A DNA stretch of 64,000 nucleotides from an uncultured Alphaproteobacteria bacterium (GCA_903822175.1 CAIJOB010000022.1:1-64000); one strand, 5' to 3'. Counted from the stretch's first letter, positions 7,352 through 16,774 are shown. A program made the numbers and translations. Notes: generated by a model not told the origin, from the letters alone.

Positions 7352-7705
7352 TCACTTCTCCAGGGAGGTCCATTTTTCCAACATCAGCTGATCGTCCTGA
7401 CGCCGTTCGGCGTACTGCCGTCGAGTGTGGCAGATCTTCTTCGCAAACCGGCTGCCGATCGGGAGTTCCTCGTGACAGAGGACCTCAGTCGGATCCTTCT
7501 GACTATCCGGAATGCGCTTGGCGGTGACGGTGACGCCGTCGACGTCACGGTCGGCGGCCCCGGGCTTCACCAGGGCAGGCGCGGCCGTCGCGGGCGGCTC
7601 GGTCACGAAGACGATCTGGCCGAATCCTTGCGCCGTGGCGGGAACGGCAAAAGCCAGAACAGCGGCCGTCGCCACAAATCCCATTGCGATCAGCCGTTTA
7701 CGCAT
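7352..7705 (-). CDS. Small secreted protein, tandem paralogue
   Basis: 117 residues from the ATG at 7705; the longer frame to 7804 adds residues before a full signal peptide and is unlikely. The signal peptide runs to VPATAQ. The C-terminal block DGVTVTAKRIPDSQKDPTE, LCHEELPIGSRFAKKIC and TRRQYAERRQDDQ is close to that of the next gene, which shows a tandem duplication. Both mature proteins also share the start QGFGQ. Unknown function; the Cys pair could form a disulfide in the periplasm. Confidence 0.75.
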   Translation of the reverse strand: MRKRLIAMGFVATAAVLAFAVPATAQGFGQIVFVTEPPATAAPALVKPGAADRDVDGVTVTAKRIPDSQKDPTEVLCHEELPIGSRFAKKICHTRRQYAERRQDDQLMLEKWTSLEK

Positions 7706-7884
7706 GGTCGATCCTGCCCGAACGAGGATCGCTGAAGATAACACGCTACTGGTTTCTGGCAACGCGCCTGGGTTGCGCGCGGGAAATCCGCGCGGCGCCG
7801 TCATTTTTGAGGCGCCTCAACCCGCGAGAGGCCTGCACGCCACGGCGCTTGACGGACGCGCCGGGGCAGGGCTCATCCGCCGGC

Positions 7885-8010
7885 ATGAACGACGCTCCTG
7901 AGAACGACCGCGAAGCCGCCAGGCGCAAGCTGGTCGGCCGCGCCATGGTGATCGGCCTCTTGCTGCTGGTCGCCGTCTATTCGCTCTTCACCTTCCTGGG
8001 CCGGCGCTAG
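7885..8010 (+). CDS. 41-residue single-pass membrane protein
   Basis: MNDAPENDREAARRK is followed by one hydrophobic helix (AMVIGLLLLVAVYSLFTFLG) and a short basic end. This is a typical small inner-membrane protein with the N terminus in the cytoplasm. The frame stays open upstream to 7684, but that part is a shadow of the paralogue promoter region. The ribosome site is weak. Function unknown; the call rests on clean topology and codon use. Confidence 0.5.
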   Translation: MNDAPENDREAARRKLVGRAMVIGLLLLVAVYSLFTFLGRR

Positions 8011-8038
8011 GCGCCGCGCCCAGAAAAGCGAGACCCGG

Positions 8039-8527
8039 CTACTTCGCTTCGGCGGCCGTCTTCATGGTCGCCAGCAGGTTGGTGAACTGGGCGGTGCGCT
8101 GCGCCTTGTCCTTTGCCTTGTCTTCCGCCTCGTGCTTGGGCAGGGCGTCGGCGTCGTAGACGAGCGTGTAGAGGAGCTTCGAGGTCTTCTTGTCGATCGG
8201 CTGAATCTCCACGGTGCCGTGGTAGTCGATCGGGCTCTTGGGCTGGGAATAGGTGTAGGACCAGGCGGTCTTGGCGACCAGCAGCTCGCGGACGCGACCG
8301 GCGATGGTGCGCACCGAGCCGACCTGGCCCTCCGTGCCGGCCACCGTGCAGGTGGTCTTGAACCACGGGCCGATCAGGCAATAGCCCTCGATCTTCGGCC
8401 AGGCCTTGTCGGCCGGGGCATTGACCGTGGTCTCCAGCGGAATGGTCACGAAGTCTTCGGCGCAGGCGGCGCCCGCGGCGGTGACAGTCAGGACCGCGAT
8501 GGCGGCGGCGGCGAGTTTCAGATGCAT
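8039..8527 (-). CDS. Secreted SRPBCC (START-like) domain protein
   Basis: 162 residues. A signal peptide (to about AACAED) is followed by a polyketide cyclase/dehydrase-like SRPBCC domain. Visible marks are VNAPADKAWPKIEGYCLIGPW, RVRELLVAKTAWSYTY and YHGTVEIQPIDKKTSKL. The fold has a deep hydrophobic cavity for lipid-like ligands; nothing shows the ligand here. GGGGGAA lies before the ATG. A second exported member of the same superfamily is encoded at 32886. Confidence 0.78.
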   Translation of the reverse strand: MHLKLAAAAIAVLTVTAAGAACAEDFVTIPLETTVNAPADKAWPKIEGYCLIGPWFKTTCTVAGTEGQVGSVRTIAGRVRELLVAKTAWSYTYSQPKSPIDYHGTVEIQPIDKKTSKLLYTLVYDADALPKHEAEDKAKDKAQRTAQFTNLLATMKTAAEAK

Positions 8528-8611
8528 GTTGGTTTCCCCCAGTTGCTTTGGTTGGCCCTAACTGTGCGCAGGCGACGCGGCGGAAGCCAAGAGGCTGTGC
8601 GCGGAACGGCT

Positions 8612-9649
8612 TTAGGCGGCGCTGGCCAGGCGCAGGGTGGCGCGCACGCCGGAATGGGCGGCGTCGTAGATCACCTCTGAGTTCAGGCTGGCGGCCATGG
8701 CCTTGATCAGCCGCCCACCCAGGCCGGTGCCCTGGACCGCGCCGTCCAGCGGCATGCCGGCGCCGTCGTCCTCGACGGTGAGCATCAGGCTCCCGTCGCT
8801 GTCGGCCAGGCGGATGCGCACCTCGCCGGCCTCGCCCCGGCGGTAGGCGTATTTGCAGGCGTTGGTGACCAGCTCGTTGACGATCACGCCCACCGAGACA
8901 GCCCGGTCGGTCTCCAGCCGCACCTCGTCAGAGACCAGGCTGAGGCGGCGCGGCGATGCGGTCGAGGACAGCGTGTCCTCCAGCTCGCGCACCAGGGCTT
9001 CGAGGTAGTCCTGCATGTCCACCGACTCCACGTCCTGCGACGAGTAGAGCCGGCGGTGGACCTGACTGATCGCCTCAATGCGGCGCTGGGTGTCCTTCAG
9101 CGCCCCGCGAGCCTCGCCGTCCAAGGCGGACGCCTGCATCTGCACGAAGGCCGAGACCAGCTGCAGGCTGTTGGCGACCCGGTGATTGACCTCGCGCAGC
9201 AGGGCCTCCAGCCGCTCGTTGCTGGTCTTCAGGTCGGCCTCGGCCTTGGCGTGCAGGCGGCGCAGCTCGACCTGCTCCCAGGCCTGGGCGAAGGCGCTTT
9301 CCAGCAGGTCGAAGAACTCGTCGCCAACCGACTTGACCACATAGTCCGAGGCGCCGGCCTTAAGCGCCGACACCGCCACGCGGCTCTCGTCGGAGCCGGT
9401 GACATAGACCACCGGCGGAGGGTCGGGCAGGGCGCGGATCTTCAACAGCGTCTCAAAGCCGCCCAGGCCCGGCATGTAGTGGTCGAGCGCGATCAGGTCC
9501 ACGCCGCCAGCCTCTAGCAGGGCCAGGCCCTCCTCGCCGGTGGCGGCCAGGGTGACGTCATAGCCGCGCCGCTGCAGGGCCTTGCGCACCAGGCTGCGCA
9601 GCCCCTCGTCGTCGTCGACGTACAGGACCCGCCGTGGGGTTTCGATCAC
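8612..9649 (-). CDS. Response regulator fused to a HisKA_2-type histidine kinase
   Basis: 345 residues. The N-terminal receiver (about 5-125) has the acidic pair VDDDE, the phosphorylation site LIALDHYMPG (Asp near 56), Thr in VYVTGSD and Lys in YVVKSV. After a coiled linker comes a HisKA_2 dimerisation domain with REVNHRVANSLQLV (phosphohistidine), then an ATPase with N-box VNELVTNACKYAY and VEDDGAGM. Receiver-first kinases of this type usually feed PhyR or other single-domain regulators. It begins at a GTG overlapping the stop of the upstream CheY-like gene (GTGA) and is last in a four-gene operon. Confidence 0.88.
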   Translation of the reverse strand: MIETPRRVLYVDDDEGLRSLVRKALQRRGYDVTLAATGEEGLALLEAGGVDLIALDHYMPGLGGFETLLKIRALPDPPPVVYVTGSDESRVAVSALKAGASDYVVKSVGDEFFDLLESAFAQAWEQVELRRLHAKAEADLKTSNERLEALLREVNHRVANSLQLVSAFVQMQASALDGEARGALKDTQRRIEAISQVHRRLYSSQDVESVDMQDYLEALVRELEDTLSSTASPRRLSLVSDEVRLETDRAVSVGVIVNELVTNACKYAYRRGEAGEVRIRLADSDGSLMLTVEDDGAGMPLDGAVQGTGLGGRLIKAMAASLNSEVIYDAAHSGVRATLRLASAA

Positions 9650-10092
9650 CCCTTGGCCTCGACATCCGGGACCTGGATCACTGACAGGAACAGGCCGAGC
9701 TGGCGGATGGCGTCGGCGAAGCTCTCATAGTTCACCGGCTTGGTGATGTAGACATTGGCGCCCAGGTCATAACAGCGCTGGATTTCCACCTTGTCGTCGG
9801 TGGTGGTCAGCACGACCACGGGCGTGCGCTTCAGCCGGTCGTCGGACTTCACGCGGGCCAGGATGTCGGTGCCGCTCATGTCCGGCAGGTTGAGGTCCAG
9901 CAGCACGAGGGCCGGACCGTTCAAGGCCGGCCCGGCGTCGTCGTTCTCCAGGTAGTGCAGGGCCGACGCGCCATCCATGAAGTGGCGGATCTCGTTGGAG
10001 ATGCCGGCGCGCCGGATGTTTCGCTCGATCAGACGCGCGTGGCCCTCGTCGTCCTCGATCATGACGATCGTGACGTGGCGCTGTTCACTCAT
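9646..10092 (-). CDS. Single-domain response regulator (CheY/Rcp1-like)
   Basis: 148 residues, one receiver domain. It shows IEDDEGHARLIERNIRR, LVLLDLNLPDMSG (phospho-Asp), VVVLTTTDD and VYITKPVNYESF (Lys and the KPV turn). The LNLPD and KPxxxESF details match receivers that pair with bacteriophytochrome-like or CHASE3 kinases. With no output domain it would pass phosphate or act by protein contact. Both ends overlap neighbours by 4 bases: the kinase stop upstream and the receiver-kinase start downstream. Confidence 0.9.
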   Translation of the reverse strand: MSEQRHVTIVMIEDDEGHARLIERNIRRAGISNEIRHFMDGASALHYLENDDAGPALNGPALVLLDLNLPDMSGTDILARVKSDDRLKRTPVVVLTTTDDKVEIQRCYDLGANVYITKPVNYESFADAIRQLGLFLSVIQVPDVEAKG

Positions 10093-11609
10093 GACGAAAA
10101 TCCTTCGGGCCCCAGTCTAGCAGGCTCTAAGCGGGCTGGCAGAGAAACTCGGAATGTCGCGCCCTGGTCAAGGATGGACTCGCAGGTCACGGTTCCCCCA
10201 AGGCGGTAGGCCAGCGCGCGGACGTGGGCCAGGCCGATGCCTTCGCCCGGCTGGTCCTGGGCGCCGGCGCGGCGGAACAGGTCGAAGATGCGGTCGTGAT
10301 CCTTGGGATCGATGCCGCGGCCGTTGTCGGTCACCCGATAGACCACGCGCCCGCCCACCTTGGCGCCACCCACCTCGATGTGGCCGGGGCGGCCGGGCTT
10401 CAGGTATTTCAGCGCGTTCTCCACCAGGTTGGAGAAGATCTGCTCCAGTGCCAGGCGGTCGCTGACCACGCCCGGCAGGTCGGGATCGATGTCGATGCTG
10501 GCGCCCAGCTCGCTGGCCCGGTGGGCGAGGTTGTCGGCGACGCCGCGCAGCACGCCGCCCATGTCCAGCGGCTCCGGCGTCAGCACGCGGCGCCCCTGGC
10601 GGGAGAGCTGCAGGATGGCGTTGATCAGCCGGTCCATCTTCTGGGTGGAGGTGCGGATGAAGCCGATGGATTCCGGCAGGTCGATCCGGATGGCGGTGCG
10701 GGCGTCCTCGGTGACGATGCCCGGCGCCTCGGTCTCGGCGCGCTCCAGAAGCACGCCCAACGGCTTGGCGGCCGCCTCGAGCTCGGCGGTGAACCCCATG
10801 ACGTTGACCAGCGGCGAGCGCAGATCGTGGCTGACGATATAGGCGAAACGCTGAATCTCGTCGTTGGCCCGCTGCAGATCGGCGGTGCGGGTCATGACCT
10901 GCTCTTCCAGGCCCTCGTTGAGCTGGGCCAGCTCCCTTTGCGAGCGGTTCAGCTGGCGGGTGTAGCGCAGGATCACCCAGACCGAGCCGAACGCCAGCAA
11001 GATCAGCAGGCCGCCGGCGGCGACCGACACGCGGATGAGCTGGTCGAAAGTGGCCTGTTGGCCGGCGTTGCGGATCTTGAGCTTGTGGTTCTCCTCCTGG
11101 GTCATCTGCTCGGCCAGGCGCCGGATGGCCCGCGTCGCTTCGACGCCGGTGTCGTGATAAAATTCCGAACTGTCGGAATGGCCGCCGCGGGCGAAGGCCA
11201 TCGACACGGCGATCGCCCTCTGCTGCTGGGCGACCAGGGTCCGCATCTGGGCGACATTGGCCTGCTGGATCGCGTTGTCGACGGTCAGCTGCTGGATCGT
11301 CAGCAGGGTCCGGTCCAGTCGGGTGGAGGTCGTCGCCACCGAGTTGGAGAAAAGGTCGTCGCGCGACAGCAGATAGCCACGCCGCGCCGTCTCGGTCCGT
11401 TCGTCATTGATCAGGAAGTCGGAGATCGCGCCCTTCACCTCGTAGGTGTGGGCGACCCAGCGCGTGAAGATCAGATTCTCGCGCATGACGCTGAGGCCAT
11501 AGGCGGCCACGGCCACCAGTGTCAGGAAACCGAGCGCAACGATGCCCACGACGACGGTGTTGAAAGCCCGCTCCGAGCGTATCGCCAGGAGTTTACGCGC
11601 CGCGGTCAT
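10089..11609 (-). CDS. Membrane histidine kinase with CHASE3 sensor
   Basis: 506 residues. TM1 (about 18-42) and TM2 (about 190-212) enclose a CHASE3 periplasmic four-helix sensor with [14 protein letters not shown] coiled-coil linker follows, then HisKA with [14 protein letters not shown] (phospho-His) and a HATPase with [19 protein letters not shown] and GEGIGLA. The H-box and the [16 protein letters not shown] ending are of the phytochrome-kinase class, which fits the Rcp1-like receiver coded next. The signal sensed is unknown. The ATG overlaps the yebC stop (ATGA), so expression is tied to yebC. Confidence 0.9.
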   Translation of the reverse strand: MTAARKLLAIRSERAFNTVVVGIVALGFLTLVAVAAYGLSVMRENLIFTRWVAHTYEVKGAISDFLINDERTETARRGYLLSRDDLFSNSVATTSTRLDRTLLTIQQLTVDNAIQQANVAQMRTLVAQQQRAIAVSMAFARGGHSDSSEFYHDTGVEATRAIRRLAEQMTQEENHKLKIRNAGQQATFDQLIRVSVAAGGLLILLAFGSVWVILRYTRQLNRSQRELAQLNEGLEEQVMTRTADLQRANDEIQRFAYIVSHDLRSPLVNVMGFTAELEAAAKPLGVLLERAETEAPGIVTEDARTAIRIDLPESIGFIRTSTQKMDRLINAILQLSRQGRRVLTPEPLDMGGVLRGVADNLAHRASELGASIDIDPDLPGVVSDRLALEQIFSNLVENALKYLKPGRPGHIEVGGAKVGGRVVYRVTDNGRGIDPKDHDRIFDLFRRAGAQDQPGEGIGLAHVRALAYRLGGTVTCESILDQGATFRVSLPARLEPARLGPEGFSS

Positions 11610-12352
11610 TCAGCCAACTTTTCGAGCTCCGCTGCGTCGATCTCTTCGTTGGAATAGACCTTCTGGACGTCGTCATCGTCGTCGAGGGTTTCCAACAGCT
11701 TCATGAGCGAGCCGGCTGCGTCGCCGGTGACCGGGGTGCGGACCTTCGGCCGCCAGACGATGTTAGTGGATTTCGGCGCGCCAAGCGCGGTCTCCAATGC
11801 CGCAGCCACTTCCGGAAGGTCAGCGAAGGCGGTGTAGATGGTGTGACCGTCCTCGTCGGACTCCACGTCCTCGGCGCCGGCCTCGATGGCGGCCTCCATG
11901 ACCTTGTCCTCGCTGCCGGCGGCGGCCGGATAGCCGATCTCGCCGACCCGGTCCCACATGAAGGACACCGAGCCGCTTTCACCCAGATTGCCGCCGTGCT
12001 TGCTGAAGGTGGCCCGCACGTTGGCGGCCGAGCGGTTGCGGTTGTCGGTGAGCACCTCGACGATGACGCCGACCCCGCCCGGGCCGAAGCCCTCATAGCG
12101 GATTTCCTCATAGGCCTCGGCGTCGCCGCCCGAGGCCTTCTTGATCGCCCGGTCGATGACGTCCTTGGGGAGCGACTCGCCCTTGGCGTTGTTCACCGCC
12201 AGCCGCAGGCGTGCGTTCATGTTGGGATCGGGGAGGCCCGACTTGGCCGCCACAGTGATTTCCCGCGAGAGCTTGGAGAACAGCTTGGAGCGCGCGCTGT
12301 CTGCGCGGCCCTTGCGGTGCATGATGTTCTTGAACTTGGAATGTCCGGCCAT
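11606..12352 (-). CDS. yebC: YebC/PmpR family regulator
   Basis: 248 residues. The start [18 protein letters not shown] and the blocks [33 protein letters not shown] and [13 protein letters not shown] are those of the universal YebC family (usual length 240-250). Family members act as transcription regulators (PmpR) or, as reported more recently, in helping ribosomes through difficult sequences. Usually yebC lies near ruvC; here it instead leads a signalling operon with the CHASE3 kinase and two receivers. Confidence 0.95.
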   Translation of the reverse strand: MAGHSKFKNIMHRKGRADSARSKLFSKLSREITVAAKSGLPDPNMNARLRLAVNNAKGESLPKDVIDRAIKKASGGDAEAYEEIRYEGFGPGGVGVIVEVLTDNRNRSAANVRATFSKHGGNLGESGSVSFMWDRVGEIGYPAAAGSEDKVMEAAIEAGAEDVESDEDGHTIYTAFADLPEVAAALETALGAPKSTNIVWRPKVRTPVTGDAAGSLMKLLETLDDDDDVQKVYSNEEIDAAELEKLAE

Positions 12353-12443
12353 GTCGGTCTGCGCGGGGCCCCGTCGGTAAGGAGGGGATGCTTCTAGCCT
12401 TCGGGGGAGCGGTCAGGAACCCCTGCCATTCGCCGCCGACACG

Positions 12444-13823
12444 TCAGGCGCGGCGGGTCACGATCAGCGGCAGTCCGTCTTTGGGGCGCAGAGCGATGTC
12501 CGAGGTGACTTCGACGTTGTGGCCGGGGACGGGGGAGAACTCGAAGCGGGCCAGCCATTCGGTGAGGATCAACAGGGCCTCGGCGGTGGCGAACTGGGCG
12601 CCGATGCAGATGCGCGGGCCCGCGCCAAAGGGGATGTACTGGAAGCGGTGCTGGGCGGCCTTGGCCTCGGGGGCGAAGCGTTCGGGGTCGAAGGCGTCGG
12701 GATTGTCCCACAGGGCCTCGTGCCGGTGCAGCACCCAGGGCCAGACGCCGATGTAGTCGCCCTTCTTGACGACGAGCTCGCCGAGCTGGTCATCGGCGAG
12801 CGCCTGGCGGTCGATGCGCGGCGCGGGCGGATAGAGCCGCAGCGCTTCCTCAAGCACCCAGCGCAGATAGACGAGGCGGCCAAGCACCTGCTGCGGTCCG
12901 CCGCCGCCGGCCAAGGCTTCGCGCGCCTCCTGCGCCGCCCAGGCCTGCGCATTCGGCTGTTCGCTGAGAAGGTAGAGGGTCCAGGCCAGCGCATTGGCCG
13001 TGGTCTCGTGGCCGGCGACCAGGAAAGTGACCGCGTTGGAGAGCGCCAGCTTGGCGGCCTGCTTCGGAGGATGGTCGGCGGCGAAGGCGTCGATCAGGCG
13101 GGTCATGAAGTCGGCGGGCGGTGAGGGATCGGCCTGGCGCCGCTCGATGAAGGCGGTGATGCGCTGGGTCAGGTAGGCGGTCCCCCGGCGTCCGGCGCGG
13201 GCGCGGGGCGACGGGTCGAACTGGGAGAGGCCGAGGTAGGCCATGATCCCCACCTGGCCGACCCCGTCCAGCATGGCGGCCACGTGGTCGGCGGCCTCAT
13301 CGCCGGCCAGACCCTGTTCGGCCGAGAACAGGGCGCGGCTGATAATGTCGAAGGTCGCCCGCGTCGCCGCGGCGGCCACATCGATGGTTTCGGGCTGCTC
13401 ATGCTCCCAACTCGCCGCCGTCGCCTGCGCGACCTCGGTGAAGATCGGCAGGAAGTCCTGGAGGGCGGCGGGCGTGAACACCGGCGCCATCAGCCGGCGC
13501 TGGCTGCGCCAGGGGGCGCCGTCCGTCCCGAACAGGCCGTCCACCATCAGCGGGAAGACACGGGCCAGCTGGTCGGGTTTTGGATAGTTTTCGACGTTGT
13601 CGAGCAGCACGCGGCGGACCGCTTCCGGGTCGTTGATCGCGTGGTAGGTGGTCCCCAGGATGGTGTTGGTGGTGACCGGGGTTCGGAAGCTCTCGGCGGT
13701 CCACCATTGGACGAGGTTGCGCGACGCGGCGCCGAACAGCTGGTTGAGCACGGAGGCTGGCTTGTCCCGCCGCGCCGGGGCGGTGGGGATGAAGGCCGGG
13801 GTGTCGATCGCCTGGACGCTCAT
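12444..13823 (-). CDS. Cytochrome P450
   Basis: 459 residues from the ATG at 13823, which has GGGAGAG before it. All key P450 marks are present: I-helix VAGHETTANALAW (oxygen activation), ExxR as EEALR, the PERF-type FDPERFAPE, and the heme-ligand loop FGAGPRICIG with the thiolate Cys near residue 405. It is a class I soluble bacterial type with no membrane anchor, and would need a ferredoxin and reductase not coded here. The substrate is unknown; the PPAPRIDRQAL region suggests a hydrophobic or fatty substrate only by general family likeness. It stands alone, between yebC and a repeat. Confidence 0.93.
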   Translation of the reverse strand: MSVQAIDTPAFIPTAPARRDKPASVLNQLFGAASRNLVQWWTAESFRTPVTTNTILGTTYHAINDPEAVRRVLLDNVENYPKPDQLARVFPLMVDGLFGTDGAPWRSQRRLMAPVFTPAALQDFLPIFTEVAQATAASWEHEQPETIDVAAAATRATFDIISRALFSAEQGLAGDEAADHVAAMLDGVGQVGIMAYLGLSQFDPSPRARAGRRGTAYLTQRITAFIERRQADPSPPADFMTRLIDAFAADHPPKQAAKLALSNAVTFLVAGHETTANALAWTLYLLSEQPNAQAWAAQEAREALAGGGGPQQVLGRLVYLRWVLEEALRLYPPAPRIDRQALADDQLGELVVKKGDYIGVWPWVLHRHEALWDNPDAFDPERFAPEAKAAQHRFQYIPFGAGPRICIGAQFATAEALLILTEWLARFEFSPVPGHNVEVTSDIALRPKDGLPLIVTRRA

Positions 13824-13904
13824 GGCGCTCTCCCGCGAGGTTCGCTGAGGGAGAGTGCGCCCGATGCGGCGCTGCAGCAAACGAGGAAATGGCGGCGAGT
13901 CTGT

Positions 13905-14096
13905 GACTTCCTTTCCCGCGCAGCGGGAGAGGGGGACCGCTCGCCGAAGAGCGAGTGGTGGAGAGGGAGGACCTCAGGCTCTGAGCCCTTGGGTGGACGA
14001 TCCAAGCGCGGTGCTCGCCGCCCTCCCTTCCCACCATCCGCTCTTCGCTACGCTCGGCGGACGGTCCCCCCTTCCCGCGTTGCGGGAGGGGAAGTC
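13905..14096. repeat. Composite inverted repeat, copy 2 (type C)
   Basis: The left unit (13905-13970) holds a hairpin tttcccgcgcagcgggag and a second one around cgctcgccgaagagcgag, ending gagagggagg. The right unit (14020-14096) is its inverted counterpart (ccctccc, then ccgctcttcgctacgctcgg, then cttcccgcgttgcgggagggg). The right end gaagtca touches the stop codon of the phosphatase gene at 14095. The element lies between two minus-strand genes, downstream of the phosphatase-SDR unit, where it may trim or stop the message. Confidence 0.75.
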
Positions 14097-14685
14097 ACTC
14101 CACCGGCTCGCAGTCGATGCGGCCGACGGTTCCGTGCTGGAGCAGGAAGACGGCGTCCTGGGGGACGTCCTGCTGGCCGGCCTCGTCGCGGGGCAGGTTG
14201 GCGTAAAGGCCGCGGATGACGCGGCCGGAGATACCGTGGCTGACGGCGATGATCCTGCGCTGCGGCTCCGGCGGCAGGCTGGCCAGCCAGTCGCTGACCC
14301 GGGCGGCCACGACCTCGTAGCTCTCGCCGTCGGTGGGGGCGTCGAAGGCCCAGCCGGACTTGCCGAAGGTTTCCGGATGGTCGGCCTCGATCTCCGACCG
14401 CAGGCGGCCGTCGTAGGACCCCCAGCTCATCTCCTGGATCCGCGCGTCGAGTTCGACCGGCAGGTTACCCAATTTGCCGGCGATGATCTCGGCGGTGGCG
14501 CGGGCGCGGCCAAGCGGGCTGGAGATGATCCGCCAGCCGGCCGTGTCGCGGATCAGGTCGCGCAGCAGGCGGCCGACCGCGTTGGCCTGGCGGACGCCAA
14601 CCTCCGTAAGCTGACTATCCACGTGGCCCTGGATGCGGCGCTCGCGGTTATATTCGGTCTGGCCGTGGCGAACGAGGTAGATCAC
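14095..14685 (-). CDS. Histidine phosphatase family protein
   Basis: 196 residues. The RHG signature [10 protein letters not shown] (catalytic His near residue 6) opens the protein. [14 protein letters not shown] carries the second arginine pocket, EMSWGSYDG is the conserved mid part, and [12 protein letters not shown] holds the second His. It would remove phosphate from small molecules or phosphoproteins (phosphoglycerate-mutase-like or CobC-like); the substrate is not shown. The GTG start overlaps the SDR stop by GTGA. The stop codon abuts the repeat at 13905-14096. Confidence 0.88.
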   Translation of the reverse strand: MIYLVRHGQTEYNRERRIQGHVDSQLTEVGVRQANAVGRLLRDLIRDTAGWRIISSPLGRARATAEIIAGKLGNLPVELDARIQEMSWGSYDGRLRSEIEADHPETFGKSGWAFDAPTDGESYEVVAARVSDWLASLPPEPQRRIIAVSHGISGRVIRGLYANLPRDEAGQQDVPQDAVFLLQHGTVGRIDCEPVE

Positions 14686-15467
14686 CGCTTTCGGCGCACC
14701 ACCGGGTGCGAGGTGGAAAGCCCGCCGTCCACCGCGATCGTCTGGCCGTTGACGTAGGAGGCGTCATCGCTGGCCAGGAACAGGCCGGCGTGGGCGATCT
14801 CGTCCGGCACGCCGTAGCGGGTCAGCGGATTGAGCTGGCCGATCTTGTCCTCGTTGCCCCGCGCCCGCGCGCCCTCGAAGATCGGCTTGGTCATGCCGGT
14901 CTCGATCAGGCCGGGCGCGATGGCGTTGACCCGCACGCCCGTGCCGTAGAACTCGTTGGCCGAGGTCTGGGCGAGGCTGATGACGCCCGCCTTCGACGCG
15001 GAATAGGCGGGGCCCCCGGCGCCGGAGCGGATGCCGGCGACCGACGCCGTGCAGATGATCGAGCCCTTGCCGGTGGGGATCATCACCCGGCTGGCGTGCT
15101 TCACGGCCAGGAAGGCCCCGATCAGGTTCACCCGCAGGATCTCGGCCCAGTAGTCCGGGGTCTGTTCGTCCAGCGGCATGAAGCCGCCGGAGATGCCGGC
15201 ATTGGCCCAGACCACGTCGAGCGAGCCGAACTCCGCCTGGGCGCGGGCGATGTATTCGGTGACGAAAGCCTCGTCGCCGGCGTCACCCTGCAGGGCCACG
15301 GCCTTGCCGCCGGCCTTGGCGATCATCGCGGCGGTCTCCTCGACGCTTTCGGCGCGGTCGGCGCAGATCATCGAGGCGCCTTCGTGGGCGAACAGCAGGC
15401 TGGCGGCGCGGCCGATGCCGCTGCCGGCCCCGGTGATGACGGCCGTGCGGCCGGAGAGACGTCCCAT
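14682..15467 (-). CDS. Classical short-chain dehydrogenase/reductase
   Basis: 261 residues. The Rossmann motif [10 protein letters not shown] (about 12-21), NAG as VWANAGISG, catalytic Ser in ICTASVAG, and YSASKAG (Tyr/Lys near 155-159) make a complete classical SDR. The acidic CADRAE after strand 2 suggests NAD(H) rather than NADP(H). The C-terminal [14 protein letters not shown] is typical. The substrate could be a hydroxy- or keto-acyl compound or a steroid-like alcohol, given the neighbouring hydrolase and lipid genes (inference). It is coupled to the phosphatase gene. Confidence 0.9.
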   Translation of the reverse strand: MGRLSGRTAVITGAGSGIGRAASLLFAHEGASMICADRAESVEETAAMIAKAGGKAVALQGDAGDEAFVTEYIARAQAEFGSLDVVWANAGISGGFMPLDEQTPDYWAEILRVNLIGAFLAVKHASRVMIPTGKGSIICTASVAGIRSGAGGPAYSASKAGVISLAQTSANEFYGTGVRVNAIAPGLIETGMTKPIFEGARARGNEDKIGQLNPLTRYGVPDEIAHAGLFLASDDASYVNGQTIAVDGGLSTSHPVVRRKR

Positions 15468-15476
15468 GGATAAGTC

Positions 15477-16331
15477 CTATGCGTTGGCTTTGGCGCGGCT
15501 GGCCGCGGCGGTGATGGCGTCGACGAAGGTGTCGTAGAGGCCCGGCGGCAGGTCGTGGCCCATGCCGGGGATGATCCGCAGCTCGGCGCCGGGGATCGCC
15601 GCCGCCGTCGCCTCGCCGCCGACCTTCATCAGCAGCGGATCGTCGGCGCCGTGCAGCACCACGACCGGCAGCTTCAGACCTTTAAGCGCCTGCGTGCGGT
15701 CGCCGTCGGCGCGCACAGCGGCCATCTGTCGCGCCACGCCCGCCGGGTTGAAGGCGCGCGTGTACTCGGCGATCACGCGCTCGCGGTTCTCTTCGTCCGT
15801 CCACGGATAGTCTGGGCTGCCGATGGTCACCGCATTGGCCATGCGGTTGGCGACGAAGGCCTCGAAGTCGGCCTTGGGATCGGGCGGCGGCAGGTTCAGC
15901 ACCGCAGCGGCCTCCGGCGTCGACTTGAAGGCGTCCTGCGCCCCGGTCGTCGACATGATCGAGGTCATCGACAGCACCCGGTCGGGGTGGTCCAGCGCGA
16001 TGCGCTGAACGATCATGCCGCCCATCGAGACGCCCGCGATGTGGGCCGTCTTCACGCCCGCGGCGTCCAGCACGGCGACTCCGTCGTTGGCCATGTCCTG
16101 TAGGGCGTAGGCCTGCGTCGGCCAGGAGGAGAGCCCGGTGTCGCGGTTGTCGAAGCGAATGGCGCGGTAGCCCTTGGCGACCAGCAGCTCGCAGAAAGCT
16201 TCCGGCCAACGGGTCATCTGCGAGCCGAGGCCGTTGACCAGCAGGACGGTCTCCGGTTGTCCGTCCCCATGATGGCTTGGACCGAAGCTCTCGTACTCGA
16301 TCTCGATGTCGCCGTTTCTGGCGCGGGGCAT
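15477..16331 (-). CDS. Alpha/beta hydrolase
   Basis: 284 residues. The fold marks are VLLVNGLGSQMTRWPE (oxyanion region), RFDNRDTGLS, the nucleophile elbow GVSMGGMI (Ser near 110), VLHGADDPLL (Asp) and IPGMGHDLP (His). The NRDTGLSSW stretch is common in bacterial esterases close to the aclacinomycin methylesterase type. It would hydrolyse an ester or a related bond. GGGAGG lies before the ATG. It is 9 bases upstream of the SDR gene, so probably in one operon. Confidence 0.88.
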   Translation of the reverse strand: MPRARNGDIEIEYESFGPSHHGDGQPETVLLVNGLGSQMTRWPEAFCELLVAKGYRAIRFDNRDTGLSSWPTQAYALQDMANDGVAVLDAAGVKTAHIAGVSMGGMIVQRIALDHPDRVLSMTSIMSTTGAQDAFKSTPEAAAVLNLPPPDPKADFEAFVANRMANAVTIGSPDYPWTDEENRERVIAEYTRAFNPAGVARQMAAVRADGDRTQALKGLKLPVVVLHGADDPLLMKVGGEATAAAIPGAELRIIPGMGHDLPPGLYDTFVDAITAAASRAKANA

Positions 16332-16351
16332 AGAAGCCTCCCTGATTGAAG

Positions 16352-16774
16352 TCAGAGGATGAGGATGTTGATGGCGAGCCCGGCCCCGATCACCAGGCAG
16401 AGCGGAGAATAGAAGACGCGGTTGATGCGGTGGAAGGGCAGGCCCTCCGCGCGCCGCCAGAGCGCTGGGAAGTAGCCCGCTACGCCGCGCCCGAAGAACA
16501 CCAGGGTGACGACGAAATAGGCGCCCGCCGCCAGCATGTCCCAGGGCGCCGGAACCTTGGCGCGCGAGGCGGCTACCACCAGGCCGGCGACAGCGATCGC
16601 CGTGGCGACGGCTAGCGTGATCGCCCGGCCCGGGCGGCGCGTTCCGGCGGTCACATAGATCGCCAGATTCCCGCCCTTGGGCGCCGGCCAGTCGCCGCCG
16701 AAAGCCCAGCTAAAGTGCAGGAGGGCGATGGCGCCGATCAGGGCCGCCAGGGTGACCGTGATCGTCAGGCCCAT
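16352..16774 (-). CDS. DUF3995 membrane protein
   Basis: 140 residues with four hydrophobic helices (ITVTLAALIGAIALLHFSWAF, ITLAVATAIAVAGLVVAA, MLAAGAYFVVTLVFFG, RVFYSPLCLVIGAGLAINI). The conserved pair of DUF3995, HFSWAFGGDWP near the first helix and NRVFYSPLC before the last, is clear. Function unknown. Its ATG overlaps the oxidoreductase stop by one base (TGATG), which shows translational coupling. Confidence 0.85.
   Translation of the reverse strand: MGLTITVTLAALIGAIALLHFSWAFGGDWPAPKGGNLAIYVTAGTRRPGRAITLAVATAIAVAGLVVAASRAKVPAPWDMLAAGAYFVVTLVFFGRGVAGYFPALWRRAEGLPFHRINRVFYSPLCLVIGAGLAINILIL

Noticed and set aside
10089-11609. CHASE3 kinase considered as a bacteriophytochrome
   Set aside because: The kinase core is of that class, but there are no PAS-GAF-PHY chromophore domains; the sensor is a two-helix-bounded periplasmic CHASE3.
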